A stretch of 64,000 nt of DNA from Portulaca oleracea (Eukaryota > Streptophyta > Magnoliopsida > Caryophyllales > Portulacaceae): NCBI GenBank assembly GCA_029582165.1, contig CM055883.1, positions 16,524,501-16,588,500 of the forward strand, given 5' to 3'. A program made the position numbers and the translations under genes. Under the pieces are notes generated by a model. It saw only the letters and a program-made list of their open reading frames with translations. It was not told the origin of the DNA and did no database searches. Below, in pieces: positions 44,640 through 56,392 of this stretch. Numbering within the stretch: position 1 is the stretch's first letter; every line of letters starts with the position of its first letter.

Positions 44640-46418
44640 CTACAAACCCTCACAAGACCACCTCGTTCACCTGGGCTGCAAGGGGGTTTAAAGGGATTGG
44701 TGCATACACTAAATGCACTCGTTGCCTCCCATGACAGAGAAGTTGGTGTTTAGTTTTAGTTTGTTTGTTTTTGCTTTGTATTGCTCGACATGAGTAAAAG
44801 TTCAAATGTGGGGGGGGTGTTTAGGCTTAATTTTGGCCAAAATATTGCCTTTTATCTTGTTATTTTTGCTTGATTCCGAGTCTTTTTCATCGTTTTTACT
44901 AGTGTTTTAGTTATTTTGTAGATTTTCGCACTTTTAGAGCAAAAGCAAGGAAAACGAGAAAAATGATGCTTTTTAGGGAACCCCGAGCAATTTCCTGAGC
45001 CAAGCCGGACCGAGAACCGAAGTGGAACCGACCCGGGAAGCCTTTCCCCAACTTTGGTGCTGATCAGTGAGGTAACACCCGCTACAGTCCTTGTAACGGG
45101 CGTTACAAGTCTTGGAAGAAAGGCAAAGGAGAAGGGAGCACCGTGCGTCGCGCGTGGCACGCTTTTGGTGCCTCCCGCTACAGTTTGTCGCGACCGCTAC
45201 ACTTTCCATGCCGCCTGCTACGCTGCACAAAACACTTATCACCAGGCTGGCCAGAAAGAGGTCTCCCCTACGATCAGTGTGATCGCGCCCACGACCCTGC
45301 GGAGTCCTGAATCGTCTGGCACATTTCGCACAGGTAGCGCCCGCCACCTCCGAGGTCGCGCGCGTGACTTCCTGCATTTCAACGCGCATTCTGGGGCTAA
45401 ACGGCAGCGTTTTATTCAACTTCCTTGCTTTGTATATAAACTCAAAGTGACGATTTTGCTGGGGGTTAGCTTTTATTTCCTAGACTGTTACATTCATCTT
45501 GTATTAGTGAGTTTTAGAGAAAGATTAGTGAGAGATTAACTTAGATTAATATAGGGGTTTGGTGATTTTGGGTTGTATTGAAGATTTGAGGATTCAATCA
45601 ATTGAGAGCTTGTTAGATTATAATTTCCTTCGCTTCCCCTTATTCTTTTCCAGCATTTTGATAAGTATTCTCTTCCCTTAACTCCTTTATTAATTGCCTT
45701 GCTAATTACTTTGCTTGGTCTTTAATTGTTTTCCTTGCTACTTTCATTGTTTTGCTTGTTTATGGTTGTTTGATGCTAGAATTCATGCTTAGGGTCGGTT
45801 TGGATGTTGTTAGCTTAGTTAGTATCATGATTAGTAGCTAGAAACCCTATTGGTTAGGGGGTAATTAAGGGTGTGAATGGGTGATTAGGTTTGGGTTAGC
45901 AATATTAGTGAGTAATTAGTTGGGAAATCAATTTCCCACTCCTTTCCTTCCCTCAAGTGGAGTGTATTTGGGACTGAAAGCTCCCGAATACATCCAACAC
46001 TTATGTTGGAAGGTAGGATATGGGATAGTTAATGCTCACCCACGAAAGTGGAAGGAGGTTAACTAGGGAATTCCATTTCATTAACCGTCCGGGTCCGTGA
46101 TGGACTTTGTAGAAGTTAATCCGGACTATCCACGAGAGTGGAAGCTCGATGGGTATTTTCTAACGGACTATCCACGAGAGTGGAAGCTCACTTATTGCAA
46201 AACCCATTTCGTCGTCCTCGTTTGCATCCCAAAAAGCCTTTGAAGCCCATTTACTTACCTTGACCGACCTTAGTATTATTTCTTGCGTTGTGACCCCTTT
46301 CAACAAGTTTCCTTACCTTAGCAATATTAACGTGACCTTAGACCTAGGGTTTTATGACCAAGGCCCCTCGCTCCCTGAGAAGAATGATAAAAATTCGAGG
46401 TTACAAAACCACGTTACA
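44640..46418 (+). mobile_element. Athila-type fragment F: 178 bp internal end plus 3' LTR
   Basis: Positions 44,640-44,817 match the end of the Athila internal region (9,640-9,811), including a G-rich PPT. The LTR at 44,818-46,418 (1601 bp, TGTTTAGG to ACGTTACA) is related to 9812-11410. TATATAAA is at 45,433-45,440. Upstream palindromes include CTTGTAACG-GG-CGTTACAAG (45,090-45,109). The 5' part of the element is missing. Confidence 0.82.
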
Positions 46419-46894
46419 CATACATGCACACATAGTAATCTCCGAAGCTTTGGCATTCACTAGGCAGCTAGGGGAGCTTGCCTTGCATGGACGGTGGCTC
46501 GTGGTCCATTGACCACGTATGGGCGGAGCCACCAAGGCCGACCGGCCTTCAGGTAGGGGGGAGGAATCCTCTTCGTCCATGCATGCATGGACGGTGATAG
46601 TGTGAAGAGGGTTTGCCTAGGTAAGTGTTGCTCCGGATTGTATTATTTAGCTAGCTTTTGAGAGGTGTTTTTGGATGCTTTTGTGAGGGTTTGATCTCGC
46701 GACCTCTTGGCACGTGGCTTGCATTTTGATTGAGTATATAAAATAAAATACACAAAGGAAATAATAAAAATTACATTAAAAGTATATAAAATCTATGCTA
46801 AAATCTAGCTTATCGGCCAACTTCGCGTTCTCTATTTTTGTTTTGTTATATATAGATATGCTATATATTTATGTGCCAAAATTCGGTGTCTACA
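46419..46894 (+). repeat. Ogre-like LTR remnant ending GGTGTCTACA
   Basis: Three successive palindromes (46,493-46,593) precede TATATAAA (46,735-46,742). The remnant ends in GGTGTCTACA, an ending I associate with Ogre/Tat LTRs. It precedes the second PMD locus and probably belongs to the element that carried it. Confidence 0.45.
46493..46593 (+). promoter_or_regulatory. Cluster of three palindromes
   Basis: A nested hairpin (GGTGGCTC..GAGCCACC enclosing GTGGTC-CATT-GACCAC, 46,493-46,533) comes first. Next is AAGGCCG-AC-CGGCCTT (46,534-46,549). Last is the exact 20-nt palindrome CGTCCATGCATGCATGGACG (46,574-46,593). They sit 140-240 bp upstream of TATATAAA. Confidence 0.6.
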
Positions 46895-47412
46895 GAGAGC
46901 CCCTATTTTGATTGAGTCCGAAGATAGGATGAAAATCAAAGTAGTTTTGATTTGATGGACACTGGTCAGGATACGACTTTGGGATGCAAAACCTGGAGTG
47001 ATGCTTGGAAGCGGGGTCCTGCATCGCGGTTTATGGGCGGTGTGCCCCTTTGTTGAAGCTGATCTCGAGAAAGAATGATGCTCTACCTGAAGTGATCTCG
47101 GACGTTCGGTGGCGTCCTACTTGCTATGATCTCGGACGTTTGAGGCGTCCTACTAGAAAGTGTGGGCTGATACTTGGAAGCTGAGTGCTGTGTCGCGGTT
47201 GGAGAACTTGAGCCGATAGGTGATCTTAGGCGAGAATGACGCTTTACTTGTTGGAGAGACTTCATCGGCCATGATGTCGATGGCTCTTGGAGATGTTGAT
47301 TTTCTTGTCTTTCCCAGTATCGTTTCCAGTCTTTCTCGGTGTCGATGTTGATGATTGATGGCATGTTCAATGCCGAAGGGCTTCTTCGATCGTGATGTTG
47401 ATGGCCTAGGGG
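46895..47412 (+). other. Noncoding region upstream of the second PMD gene
   Basis: No supported gene. Contains a duplicated phrase, GATCTCGGACGTT..GGCGTCCTACT, at about 47,092-47,155. Confidence 0.5.
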
Positions 47413-47645
47413 TTGAGACTTCACTGAAACTCTGCCGGTGGCTCAGGATTGGGACTGCATCGAAACTGTGCCGATGGCCTTGGTTGTTGAGACTTCATCG
47501 AAAATCTACCGGTGGCTCAGGATTAGGACTGCATCGAAACTCTGCCGATGGCCCTGGTTGTTGAGACTTCACCAAAACTCTATCGCTGGCTCAGGATTGA
47601 TGATGATGATGATGATGATGATAATGATGATGATGATGATGATGG
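47413..47645. repeat. 74-bp minisatellite followed by a GAT microsatellite
   Basis: TTGAGACTTCA starts units at 47,413, 47,487 and 47,561, an exact 74-bp period. A GAT/GATGAT run follows at about 47,597-47,643. A period of 74 is not divisible by three, so it is unlikely to be coding. Confidence 0.8.
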
Positions 47646-48060
47646 AAATTCAATACCGAGGGACTTCATCGATCGTGGTGTCGATGGCCCTTATTTTCCT
47701 GCAAAATACAAAGTAGTTTTTGTCAGTTATGATGAATTTAATTTTTTGTTGATCCGGAAAACTTACCTCGGATCACGTTAGTGCAGCCATTGGGACTTGT
47801 TCCCTTTTGGGGAATGGACACTTTGATCTTTGAAATGAACACACTCTTCTTGTTGGGCACGCTTGGTGTTCGGTCATGCATGGCTTTGGGACGATGCATG
47901 CAATTGGGTAGATGACAAAAGGGGAAGAAGACAAGAGCCCTTCTTTTCCAAGGCCAACTAGCTTATGATTGGGAGAGAATCTTTCCACTCGTGCAAATAG
48001 CTTTTGCAGGCTATGCAGGAGACAAGACCATTCAACGCAATTATTGAAGTTGGTCTTGGA

Positions 48061-48137
48061 GGCCGATCGGCCTAGAGTTGGCGCCAATGGTGAGCTGACA
48101 CGTGGCGGCAGGGGCTCACACAATTTTCCTATAAATG
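48061..48137 (+). promoter_or_regulatory. Promoter of the second PMD gene with palindromes
   Basis: GGCCGATCGGCC (48,061-48,072) and TTGGCGCCAA (48,078-48,087) are exact palindromes. TATAAATG follows at 48,130-48,137, about 115 bp before the exon 1 ATG. Confidence 0.55.
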
Positions 48138-48249
48138 GGAGTTTGAAACTCAACACTCCGTCACACTTCATACTCGAGCTCCTCTTCCTATCTTGGCGTC
48201 TTATTCTCTCTCTAGAAAACCTTTTGGTTTTTTCGAATTTTATTGCGAG

Positions 48250-50081
48250 ATGATGAATTTCTTTCGGAGGGGTCGTAGACGTGCTACTCAACCGGTGGTA
48301 CAAGAGCGTCCGAATGCAAGAATAGTGCAGCGAGAATATCCCAACACAGATTTTTCTCCAGCCCACTTGGTCTTTCGCCAAGATGAGCACGCAAGGTTTT
48401 TTCGTTCCCATGACACGGTATGTACCTTCTAACTCATATAGCAAGTTTCATTTTTTGCAAACATTTTGCATGCTATTTACTGTAGTACTTTAAGTTGAAT
48501 TTTAAAGCAACCTTAGTTACTTCAAATTTTGCTTGAAGTACTTCGTACCTTAGATTCTTCCGTTGGATTACTGTAAGAAGACTCCTTTAAGGCATGTGGG
48601 AGTATTCAGGGTGTAATAGCCTTGTACTTCCATGCGAAGGCAGGTGCATTTTTTTCGGTCACTGTGAGGGATGCTAGCTTCGGCCCTTTTCTAAACTGCT
48701 TGAGGGCATGGAGGATTCGCAGCAAGAGAACCTATGGCCGGGCTATCGTGGAGCGTTTCTGTGATACTATTAACTCGTTTCACCTTTCAGTTGGCGAGAT
48801 GATGGTTACTCCTTTTAACTTTGCTATGATTACAAGTCTTAGCTGGGGTGGCCAGTTGTTGGAGTTTCGGCGAGATGTCAACCCTCGCGTTTAGGCGCTT
48901 TTTCAGCCTATTACAGCGTTGGCGGGACGAATTGGCGGCCTGTGGTACACGCATCTGGAGGCCGTCATAAAAAGTGAAGGATATGGGAGCCTTCCTCTTC
49001 ATCAACGTCAGTTTATTGTATTGGTGCATTTTATCAACGCAACAATTTTTGTAAACCATGGAGATACAATTACCCTCTCATGGGCACACCACCTTCTGAA
49101 TTTCGGCGAGGTGAGATTATTCAACTTGGCAGCTGCTGCCTATGCCCATTTGGTCAGGGGAATGCGAGTTGCCTGCCGACCTACCGGTTGTGACACAGTG
49201 GGGCGTACGAGGGCAACAGAGGTTAAGAAGCTCAACCTGGGGAGCAGCCTTTGGCGTGTCTTGGAGGTATGCTACAAGTCTTCTCTTTTAGAAATTTGTG
49301 ATGTGCAAATTTCTTCTTTACTAAGAACCTTCTCTGGTGTGCAGGTGTGTGTTTTAGCCTATTTTCTTCCTGGAGTTGGTGGCACCAACAACGGCAACCT
49401 GCACGTTTCGGTAGCTCGGCGATGTACAGAAGCATCAGGCTTCCATTGGCCAAAATTTCATTTCAAGGACTTGAATGGCCTTAAGAGGATTATTGACAGT
49501 CTCAGGACTTGAATGGCTTTTTCGCAGGAGGATATTGTCTGTTTTCCCTGGAACGGATATAGTTCTGAGGGTCTTCACTTTGACATTCGCCTCGCAAGGG
49601 AAGCGAGTGAGCGTCGCTTGTTGTTAGAGGGTCCTTCTGCCCTCACTTTCTATTTGGGGGAACACTTCTTCTTTCAGCACACTGGTGAATGGCCTCCGAG
49701 AGTACTCATGGATCCTCGTGAGCTTATCTTTGATAGGGAGGCTCTGGAAGAGGGCAAGATGACCCAACTGCTGATCGGCGAGCCAGCGGTTAATTTTGTG
49801 GTGCCTACGGACGACTTGGACCAGGCGGCTCTTCAGCACAGAGGACGCCTTGCTTTTGCTCAGGTATAGTCTCTTCATGCTCTTACGTTAACACTACAGA
49901 CTCCTGGCGTTCTAATGATGTTGTCCTTCTGTAGCGGGGAGGATATTATGATCCTCTCTGGACCAACACACTGAGGAACCTGAACAGGCGGAGCGTTAAG
50001 ATATGCTATTTGGATTCATCCTACTCGTGCCTAATGATCATGAAGTGTTGCGGTTCTTCGATGCGAACTGTAACATGGTTG
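48250..50081 (+). pseudogene. Plant mobile domain (PMD) gene, second locus
   Basis: Exon 1 is 48,250-48,417 (ATG to CACG/GTATGT). Exon 2 is about 48,570-49,266, with FHLSVGEMMVTPFNF, SLSWGG and NATIFVNHGDTITLSWAHHLLNF. Exon 3 starts at 49,345. Exon 4 (to 49,862) has ERRLLLEGPSALTFYLGEHFFF, and exon 5 runs from 49,935 to the break at 50,082. Lesions are TAG at 48,892-48,894 and TGA near 49,510. Exons 3 and 4 are fused by loss of most of the intron. Loss of the 3' end coincides with the F' LTR. Exon layout matches the minus-strand PMD gene. The ATG at 48,250 is the first in a short leader after TATA; an upstream in-frame ATG at 48,193 is possible. Confidence 0.75.
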
Positions 50082-52865
50082 TGTAACCCCGATTTTTGTA
50101 TCGCTCAGCTCGAGGAGCTATGGGCCTTGGCTAAAGGTATTGGTCAAGAACGGGTCTAGATTGCTAAGGTCGCAACAGGTGAGGATAGGATAACTAAACT
50201 AAGTAAACACGATGGAACAAAGAAACTATGGTCAAGTCAAAGGGAAAATGGGCTTCGGGGGCTTTTCGGGATGCAAACAGGAACAAGGAGATGGGTTTTG
50301 CAATAAGATCGCAAGAAGGAAGAAAATCAAGTGGCAATTTCGTTAGAAAATACCCACCGGGCTTCCACTTCCGTGGTTAGTCCGGATTAACTTCCCCAAA
50401 GTCCACCACGGACCCGGAGGGTTAATGAAACGGAATTCCCTAGTTAGTCTCTACTCACTCTCGTGAGCGAGTGCTAACTATCCCAATTTCAACCTTCCAA
50501 CTCAAGTGTTGGATGTATTCGGGAGCTTTACGACCCAAATACATCCCACTTGAGGGAAGGATTGGAGTGGAAAAGTGATTTCCCAACTAATTACTCACTA
50601 AAATTGCTAACCCATGCCTAATTACCCATTCACACCCTTAATTACCCCCTAACCCATTAGGGTTTTAACCACTATTCATCACAATAACTAAGCTAGCATC
50701 AACAAAACCAACCCTAAACATGGATTCTAGCATGAAATAAGCAAAACTCAACCAAAACAATTAAAATAGCAACAAGGAAGCAATTAAAGGAAAGTAACTA
50801 AATCAACAAGTAATAATAAGAGAGATTAAGGAAGGAATTCACCTATCAAAGATACCAAAGAGCAAGGATGAACAAGAGAAAAGTGCTTCAATGAACAATA
50901 CTTCAATCTCCAATACAAAACCTAATCAAAGTAACAATTTCAATAGAAATCTCACTAATTACTCACTAATTAAACCCTAATCACTACCAAAAAGCTAACC
51001 CTATACTCACTCTCCCTAAAGGAGACTCCCTTCCTGACTGCCCCTGGAAATCGCAGCAAAACGGCTTATAAACAAAGTAAAGAAGTTGCCCAAAATGCAG
51101 CGCATAACTGGCCGAAGAAACGCGCAGCAGCGGGGAAATCGCAGGTATGTGTAGGACACCGCGAGTGCGGTCAAAGTGTCGAGGCGATTTTGGGTGTTCG
51201 TGAGACAGCGGCTGCGGTCTTCCACACAGCAGGTGCGGTCTTTGTCTGGACCAGCAGGTCACAGGCGCGACCCCTATGGTAGCGGGTGCTACCTTCTCCC
51301 TGCTGACTAACCTTGGCTGTCTTGCGCAGCAGGTAGCGGGCGCGACCCTGCCAATCCTTCCCCTGACTTGTTTCCTTGACTGTAATGCATGCTACAGAAG
51401 TTGTAGCGGGTGTTACACCTCTAAGCTACTTAGACCTTGGAAAAATGACCCCGGTTCAACTCCGCCTTGGTTCTCGGCTCGGCTTACACTCGGAATCGCT
51501 CGGGATTCCATAAAAAGCTTCATTTTAGCCCATATTCCTTGCATTTGCTCCAAAAACGTGAAAACCAAAGGAAAATATTCGGTATCGAGCCAAAAGAGCA
51601 AGTAAAAAGGCGTTATTTAGGCCCAAAATCGGGACTAAACACCCCCCACACTTACACTTTTGCTCGTCTCGAGCAAAATAAAACAAAAACAAAAAAGAAA
51701 AACTAAACACCAACTCCTCTGTCATGGGAGGAAACGAGTGCATTTAGCGTATGCACCAAGGCCTTTAACCCCCCAGGCAGCCCAGGTGGACGAGGTGGTA
51801 TCGTGAGGGTTTGTAGCAGCTATACCCACAAAAGCCAAAGAAAAAGGAAAAAAGGGAGAGAAGAGGTGAAAAACCAAAACCAAACTGGAAAAAGAAAGAA
51901 AGAAAGAACTCACTTGCTAAAAGAATCATGCAATCAACTACAAGAAATCAAGGCTAATCAACAAAAAGGATTAGGTATGAGCATATCAAGGACACCTAAT
52001 CCAAAGCATTGCCAATCTTTGAGATTTTTGACTCCCAAACGCTTCCTACAAGACAAGGTCCTTTGTGCACAAGTGTTAGTGTATCCTAGATGATCCTGAT
52101 TGACTCGAAGCAAAAATCACCACTCGAGCTCATTTGAAAGCGAACAAGATTAGCAAAGAGTCGCCCTCCCCCACTTGAGTCGCCCTTGGCTTGGTGAGGG
52201 CCGCAGGAGAAGCAAGGGAATGCTCCTCACTTTATTACAACTTAACTTTCCTTTGCGCTGGGTTTTAGAATTTAAGGCCCAACATTTTCGATTTAGCTTA
52301 AAGTCGACGTTAGCTTTTCGGGAGTTGAACGACCCATAGCGGGGTTTACCCTGCCAACACAAGCTTTTCCATACGCCTCATATCAGGAACGATGGAGGTA
52401 TAAGGGTAATAGCGTCACGCCGCTAATACTAGTCCCATGTAGGTCGACTAACTTTATGCTGGTTTATGCCGGATTCGACCGACACAAAACCAATTCATTC
52501 AAATTAATTAAGCTTCACTTTTTCAACAAGCTCAAGGGTGAAGAACTAAGGTCTCACGGTTTCAAAAAGGAAGTGAAAAACAAGAACCTCATTTTGTAAT
52601 CGACGAAGGGAATCTAATTAGATAAGTCATGGCAATACCCGGACATAGGCCTACAACACTCATACCGGCTTCTTTTAAGAAGATTTACAACGACTTCGAG
52701 CCATTGACTACGTGATTCTAAAGACAAGGCAAAAAACTGAAGGAAAGCAGAAAACTTTAGGGGTTTTTCACAACTTTTCTCCCGTTTTCTTTTCTCTTTT
52801 CACAAAATTTTTTCAAATTTTAGCCTAAAAAGATAAAAAAAAAACCAAGTGATCCACCCTAGATG
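50082..52865 (-). mobile_element. Athila-type fragment F': 3' noncoding region and 3' LTR
   Basis: The LTR is 50,082-51,641 (TGTAAC start in plus sense; minus TGTTTAG..). A PPT (CCCCCCACACTT in plus) and 1.2 kb of Athila-like 3' noncoding DNA follow, ending near 52,865. Words upstream of the minus TATA (51,072-51,064) include ACCGC-GAGT-GCGGT (51,158-51,171) and GGTAGC-GGGT-GCTACC (51,278-51,293). All coding regions are lost. F and F' are related and face each other. Confidence 0.8.
52330..52475 (-). pseudogene. Diverged small-ORF block in F'
   Basis: Read on minus, a frame with LHGTSISGVTLLPL and ACVGRVNPAMGRSTPEK aligns with the small ORF at 8960-9130. It has an internal TGA and no clear ATG. 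It is either a dead copy of a small gene or a conserved noncoding block. Confidence 0.35.
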
Positions 52866-54070
52866 GCGAAACCAAGGTATGTAATCATGCTTTACCACCC
52901 CAAACGAAGGCTGATTGGAATGAATTGTTCAAAGCCTTCATTAATCACTACACTCGCATCTAGCAGAAGCAAGCAACGGTGGATGACTTAACCACCATGA
53001 AACAACGAGATGACGAAGCCTTCTTGGATTACTTTGAACGATGGCATACCAAACTGTCTTACATCAATGAGACAATTCCTCGCCGTCTATAGTTGTCTAC
53101 TTTCAAGCAGGGGCTGAAAGGCAGCTTATCCGATCCAAGCACTTGGGATACCACTTCATTAAAGACTTTTACTACTTGAAGGACATTTGTGTCCAACTGG
53201 AGGCAACGCATAATAATGATAAGACCGCTTCGCCTGGACAGAAGGGGTCTAGTTCCAACAAGAGGGCTACTAGTGCACCTAGCCACCCTCTTAAGATTAT
53301 GGAAACTAACTCTATCCAGCGCAAGGGGCCTATTATACCAAAATATGAGACCTACACACCACTGGATGTCTCTTACTCACAAGCTCTTAATCGGTTGGTT
53401 AATAAAGGTTTTTTGGTCCTACCATTGCCAAAAGAAGAACCGGGGACATGATACTGAGATATTGGGATGCTAATCAATTCTGTCGCTATCATTGTTGTCG
53501 GTGACATGATACTGAGAAATGTTGGACTCTCAAGTATAAGATAGAAGAAATGATAAGGGATGGGATGCTACCCATGCCAAAAGCCGCCCAGAAACCCAAC
53601 AATCAAAGCAACCCGATGCCCGAGCATACATATGATATCTTCTATGGAGTTTGTAGCTTTGATCCTACCACTTAGATTATTGAGACAGGTCAACCTGTCC
53701 GAGAGGTGTTTAGCTTTCATGAAGACGTATCCATTCATGCTATTTGGGACAGTAATGACGATGACCAACATGAATACTCCAAGATGGAATGGATGGAGAC
53801 AGATGAGCCAACGTCGCATGATGTAGCATTTCTCACTCGATCATGCCGCCATAACAACAGGAACACCACCACCCCAGTGGCTGTTTCTAATCCTACGCCA
53901 ATGATTAGCGATGACAATCACGCTTCTCCTGAAGATCCTCTGCTCGCACATCTTAAGAAGACTAGGGCTAAAGTCACTATCTCTAGTTGCTCTTACTGCA
54001 TTAACAGTACCTCCCACGATGACTGCTGAATCTCTAGTTGCTCATATGACTACCCAGCAAAAGGTCATAA
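52866..54070 (+). pseudogene. gag: Tat/Ogre-type gag, fragmented
   Basis: The frame with DWNELFKAFINHYTRI, FLDYFERWHTKLSYI and FKQGLKGSL is a gag domain with TAG stops near 52,957 and 53,091. It shifts frame near 53,180. Later pieces read PKYETYTPLDVSYSQAL and CRYHHCRGHDTEKCWTLK, a typical Ogre/Tat zinc-knuckle block. A Ser/Thr/Asp-rich linker with YDIFYGVCSF follows. The gene start is lost at the junction with F'. Confidence 0.75.
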
Positions 54071-54156
54071 CCTTTTGAATGGAAGATCTGCCTCAAAGGG
54101 GAACATCCCACAACAAAGCATTATACCTTACAGTGTAGTGTTCCAACAAAACTATC

Positions 54157-54540
54157 TTGCTGGTTGTGGTTGACAATGGTTCAACCTTGAATGTGTGCTC
54201 TTGGAGGACGGCACAAAAATTGGGAGTACAACAACAATATTTTGCTCAAAATGGTGTGCAACTCAAGGCTTACGACAATTCTTCCCGAAGGTCGGTTGGG
54301 ACCATAATATTGCCCATCACTACAGGCAATATCACTGGGAATGTGGAGTTCGTAGTGCTAGACATTCCAGCCTCCTTCAATCTGTTACTAGGGAGGCCAT
54401 GGCTTCATGAATGTAATGTTGTAGCATCTACCTTACACCAAAAAGTAAATATGTTGGACCAAGGTCAAGTGACCACCATCTCGGGAGAATCCATCAATGT
54501 TGTCTTTACTCCCAAGAAAGCAACCCTTGAATTGGAATAG
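54157..54540 (+). pseudogene. Tat/Ogre-type aspartic protease
   Basis: 127 codons. VVDNGSTLNV contains the catalytic Asp, and FNLLLGRPWLHE is the conserved end of the domain. It is part of the pol polyprotein, separated from gag and reverse transcriptase by stops. Confidence 0.8.
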
Positions 54541-55251
54541 AGTTCCATAGGCGAAGAGCTTCACAACTTTGAACTTGTCGCGACTTTGAGCCAGGATGAA
54601 GCCTCATTTGACATCGATCCCTACTCAAATCCCAAAGTGCACGCTAGACTAAAGAGACAAGGACACTTCCCTGGGATGGCGCTGGGAAAGAACCCGAAAA
54701 ACAAGATTCCTCATGTGTTTAAGACATTTAAGTAGAAGGGAAGGTTCGGCTTAGGGTACAAGCCGACTGAGAAGGAAGTTAGGCTCGCCAAGATAGCTAT
54801 TGTTGAGCAGAAGAGGATGGACAATCCTCCTACTTTATTCCAAATGAAGCCTTATCCACTCACAGTGAATGGACAGTTTGTTAGGGAAGGTGATGACTTC
54901 CCTTATTCTGGGTTCCCCGAACCATACTTCATGAAAAACAAGGGAATTCATCTTGCTGGATTGGAAGTTTTCAATGACTGTACCATTAATATGGCTACTG
55001 TTTTTGTCCCCGCTCGGGACAATCAGCCGCCATTGGAATAGACTCATCTCATTGGGAGTAACATATTTGGCATGTTGTTTGGACAAGAAGCTGTCAAAGA
55101 AGAGTCTAAAGCTGACGCCGCTATTGTTGCATTGCCCAACCCAAGCTTTGACCCAAGTCTCATGATCACTTAAGAAGAAGAAGTCAAAGCGGTCTCGTGG
55201 GTCGATGCTGAGAATAATAGCTTTGTTTTATCTGTAGGAGAGTCTGTTCCT
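54541..55251 (+). pseudogene. Protease-RT linker with G-patch-like motif
   Basis: Continues pol sequence with GMALGKNPKNKIPHVF and GRFGLGYKPTEKE, the linker typical of Tat/Ogre elements. MKPYPLTVNGQFVREGDDF lies at 54,817-55,041. Stops at 54,538, 54,733 and 55,039 break it. Confidence 0.65.
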
Positions 55252-56392
55252 ATGGACATAGAGTCAGGTCCTAAAGGTCTAGAGTCAAGTGAGTCTAGTC
55301 TTGAGTCTGCTGGCGATGTATTCCTTTCTACATTCAATAAGATGAACCTTTCGGCTTACTTTGATTCTTCTTTCCCCTCTTCTTTGAACTGCTGCGCCAA
55401 TAATAATCTGGAATTTAATGGACCCTTAAAAGAATTTTTTGATGAACATGAGCATAAAGTGGTGGCGTTGGAAGACACCATCACTATAAATGTGGGCACG
55501 GAAGAACAACATCGAGAGTTGAAGTTAGGTAGTGCACTCACAGCAGAAGAACAGGTATTATTTACGGAGCTTCTCAAGGAGTTTGTGGATGTATTCGCAT
55601 GGTCCTATGAGGACATGCCAGGGATTGACAAGGAGATTGCAGAGCACACCATACCTTTGCTCCCTAATGCAAAGTCGGTTCGACAAAAGGCTAGGAGGAT
55701 CAAGCCTGAATGTGCTAAGAAAATTAAAGAAGAGGTGATCAAGCAGCTTAACACAAAGTTTATCAAAGTAGTCCAATACCCAGAATGGATTGCTAATATC
55801 GTTCCAGTCCCCAAGAAGGATAGAAAAGTGCGTATGTGTGTAGACTTCCGAGACCTCAACAGAGCCAGTCCTAAGGATAATTTTGCGCTACCACGCATCA
55901 ACGTATTGGTGGATAACACTTACGGACATGAGCTCTTATCCTTTCTGGACGGATATACCGGTTACAATCAAATAAAAATGGCAGAAGAAGATATGGAGAA
56001 GACCGCCTTCACCACACTGTGGGGAACGTACTACTATGTGGTCATGCCTTTCGGTCTAAAAAATGTCGGCGCAAGATATCAAAGGACGGCCAACACTCTA
56101 CTTCATGACATGATGCACAAAGAAGTAGAAGTTTGTGGATGACATGATTGTTACGTCCAAAATAAGGGAGGAGCATATTCCTAACCTCCGTGAGTTCTTT
56201 TTGCGACTTCGCAAATACAAGATGCGGCTCAATCCAGGAAAGTGTACCTTTGGTGTTAGCTCTGGGAAGTTGCTAGGCTATGTGGTCAGCCAACCGGGCA
56301 TTGAAGTTGATCCCTCAAAGATAAAGACTATCCAGGAGTTACAATCACCCAGGACAGAAAAGGAGATAAGAGGCTTCCTAGAACGAGTCTAG
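55252..56392 (+). pseudogene. Tat/Ogre-type reverse transcriptase
   Basis: 296 open codons carry HTIPLLPNAKSVRQKARR, VPVPKKDRKVRMCVDFRDLN, LSFLDGYTGYNQIKM and VVMPFGLKN in the normal order. A frameshift at about 56,130 precedes the catalytic box, which reads FVDD instead of YVDD. MIVTSKIREEHIPNL and GKLLGYVVSQPGIEVDPSKI follow in the next frame. A TAG ends the piece at 56,390. Not functional as it stands. Confidence 0.88.

Noticed and set aside
47355..47781. Trp/Leu/Arg-rich frames over the 74-bp minisatellite
   Set aside because: The 74-bp period is not a multiple of three, and the frames change along the array; not coding.
55356..55919. Antisense frames over the reverse transcriptase
   Set aside because: Shadows of the sense coding region with no family resemblance.
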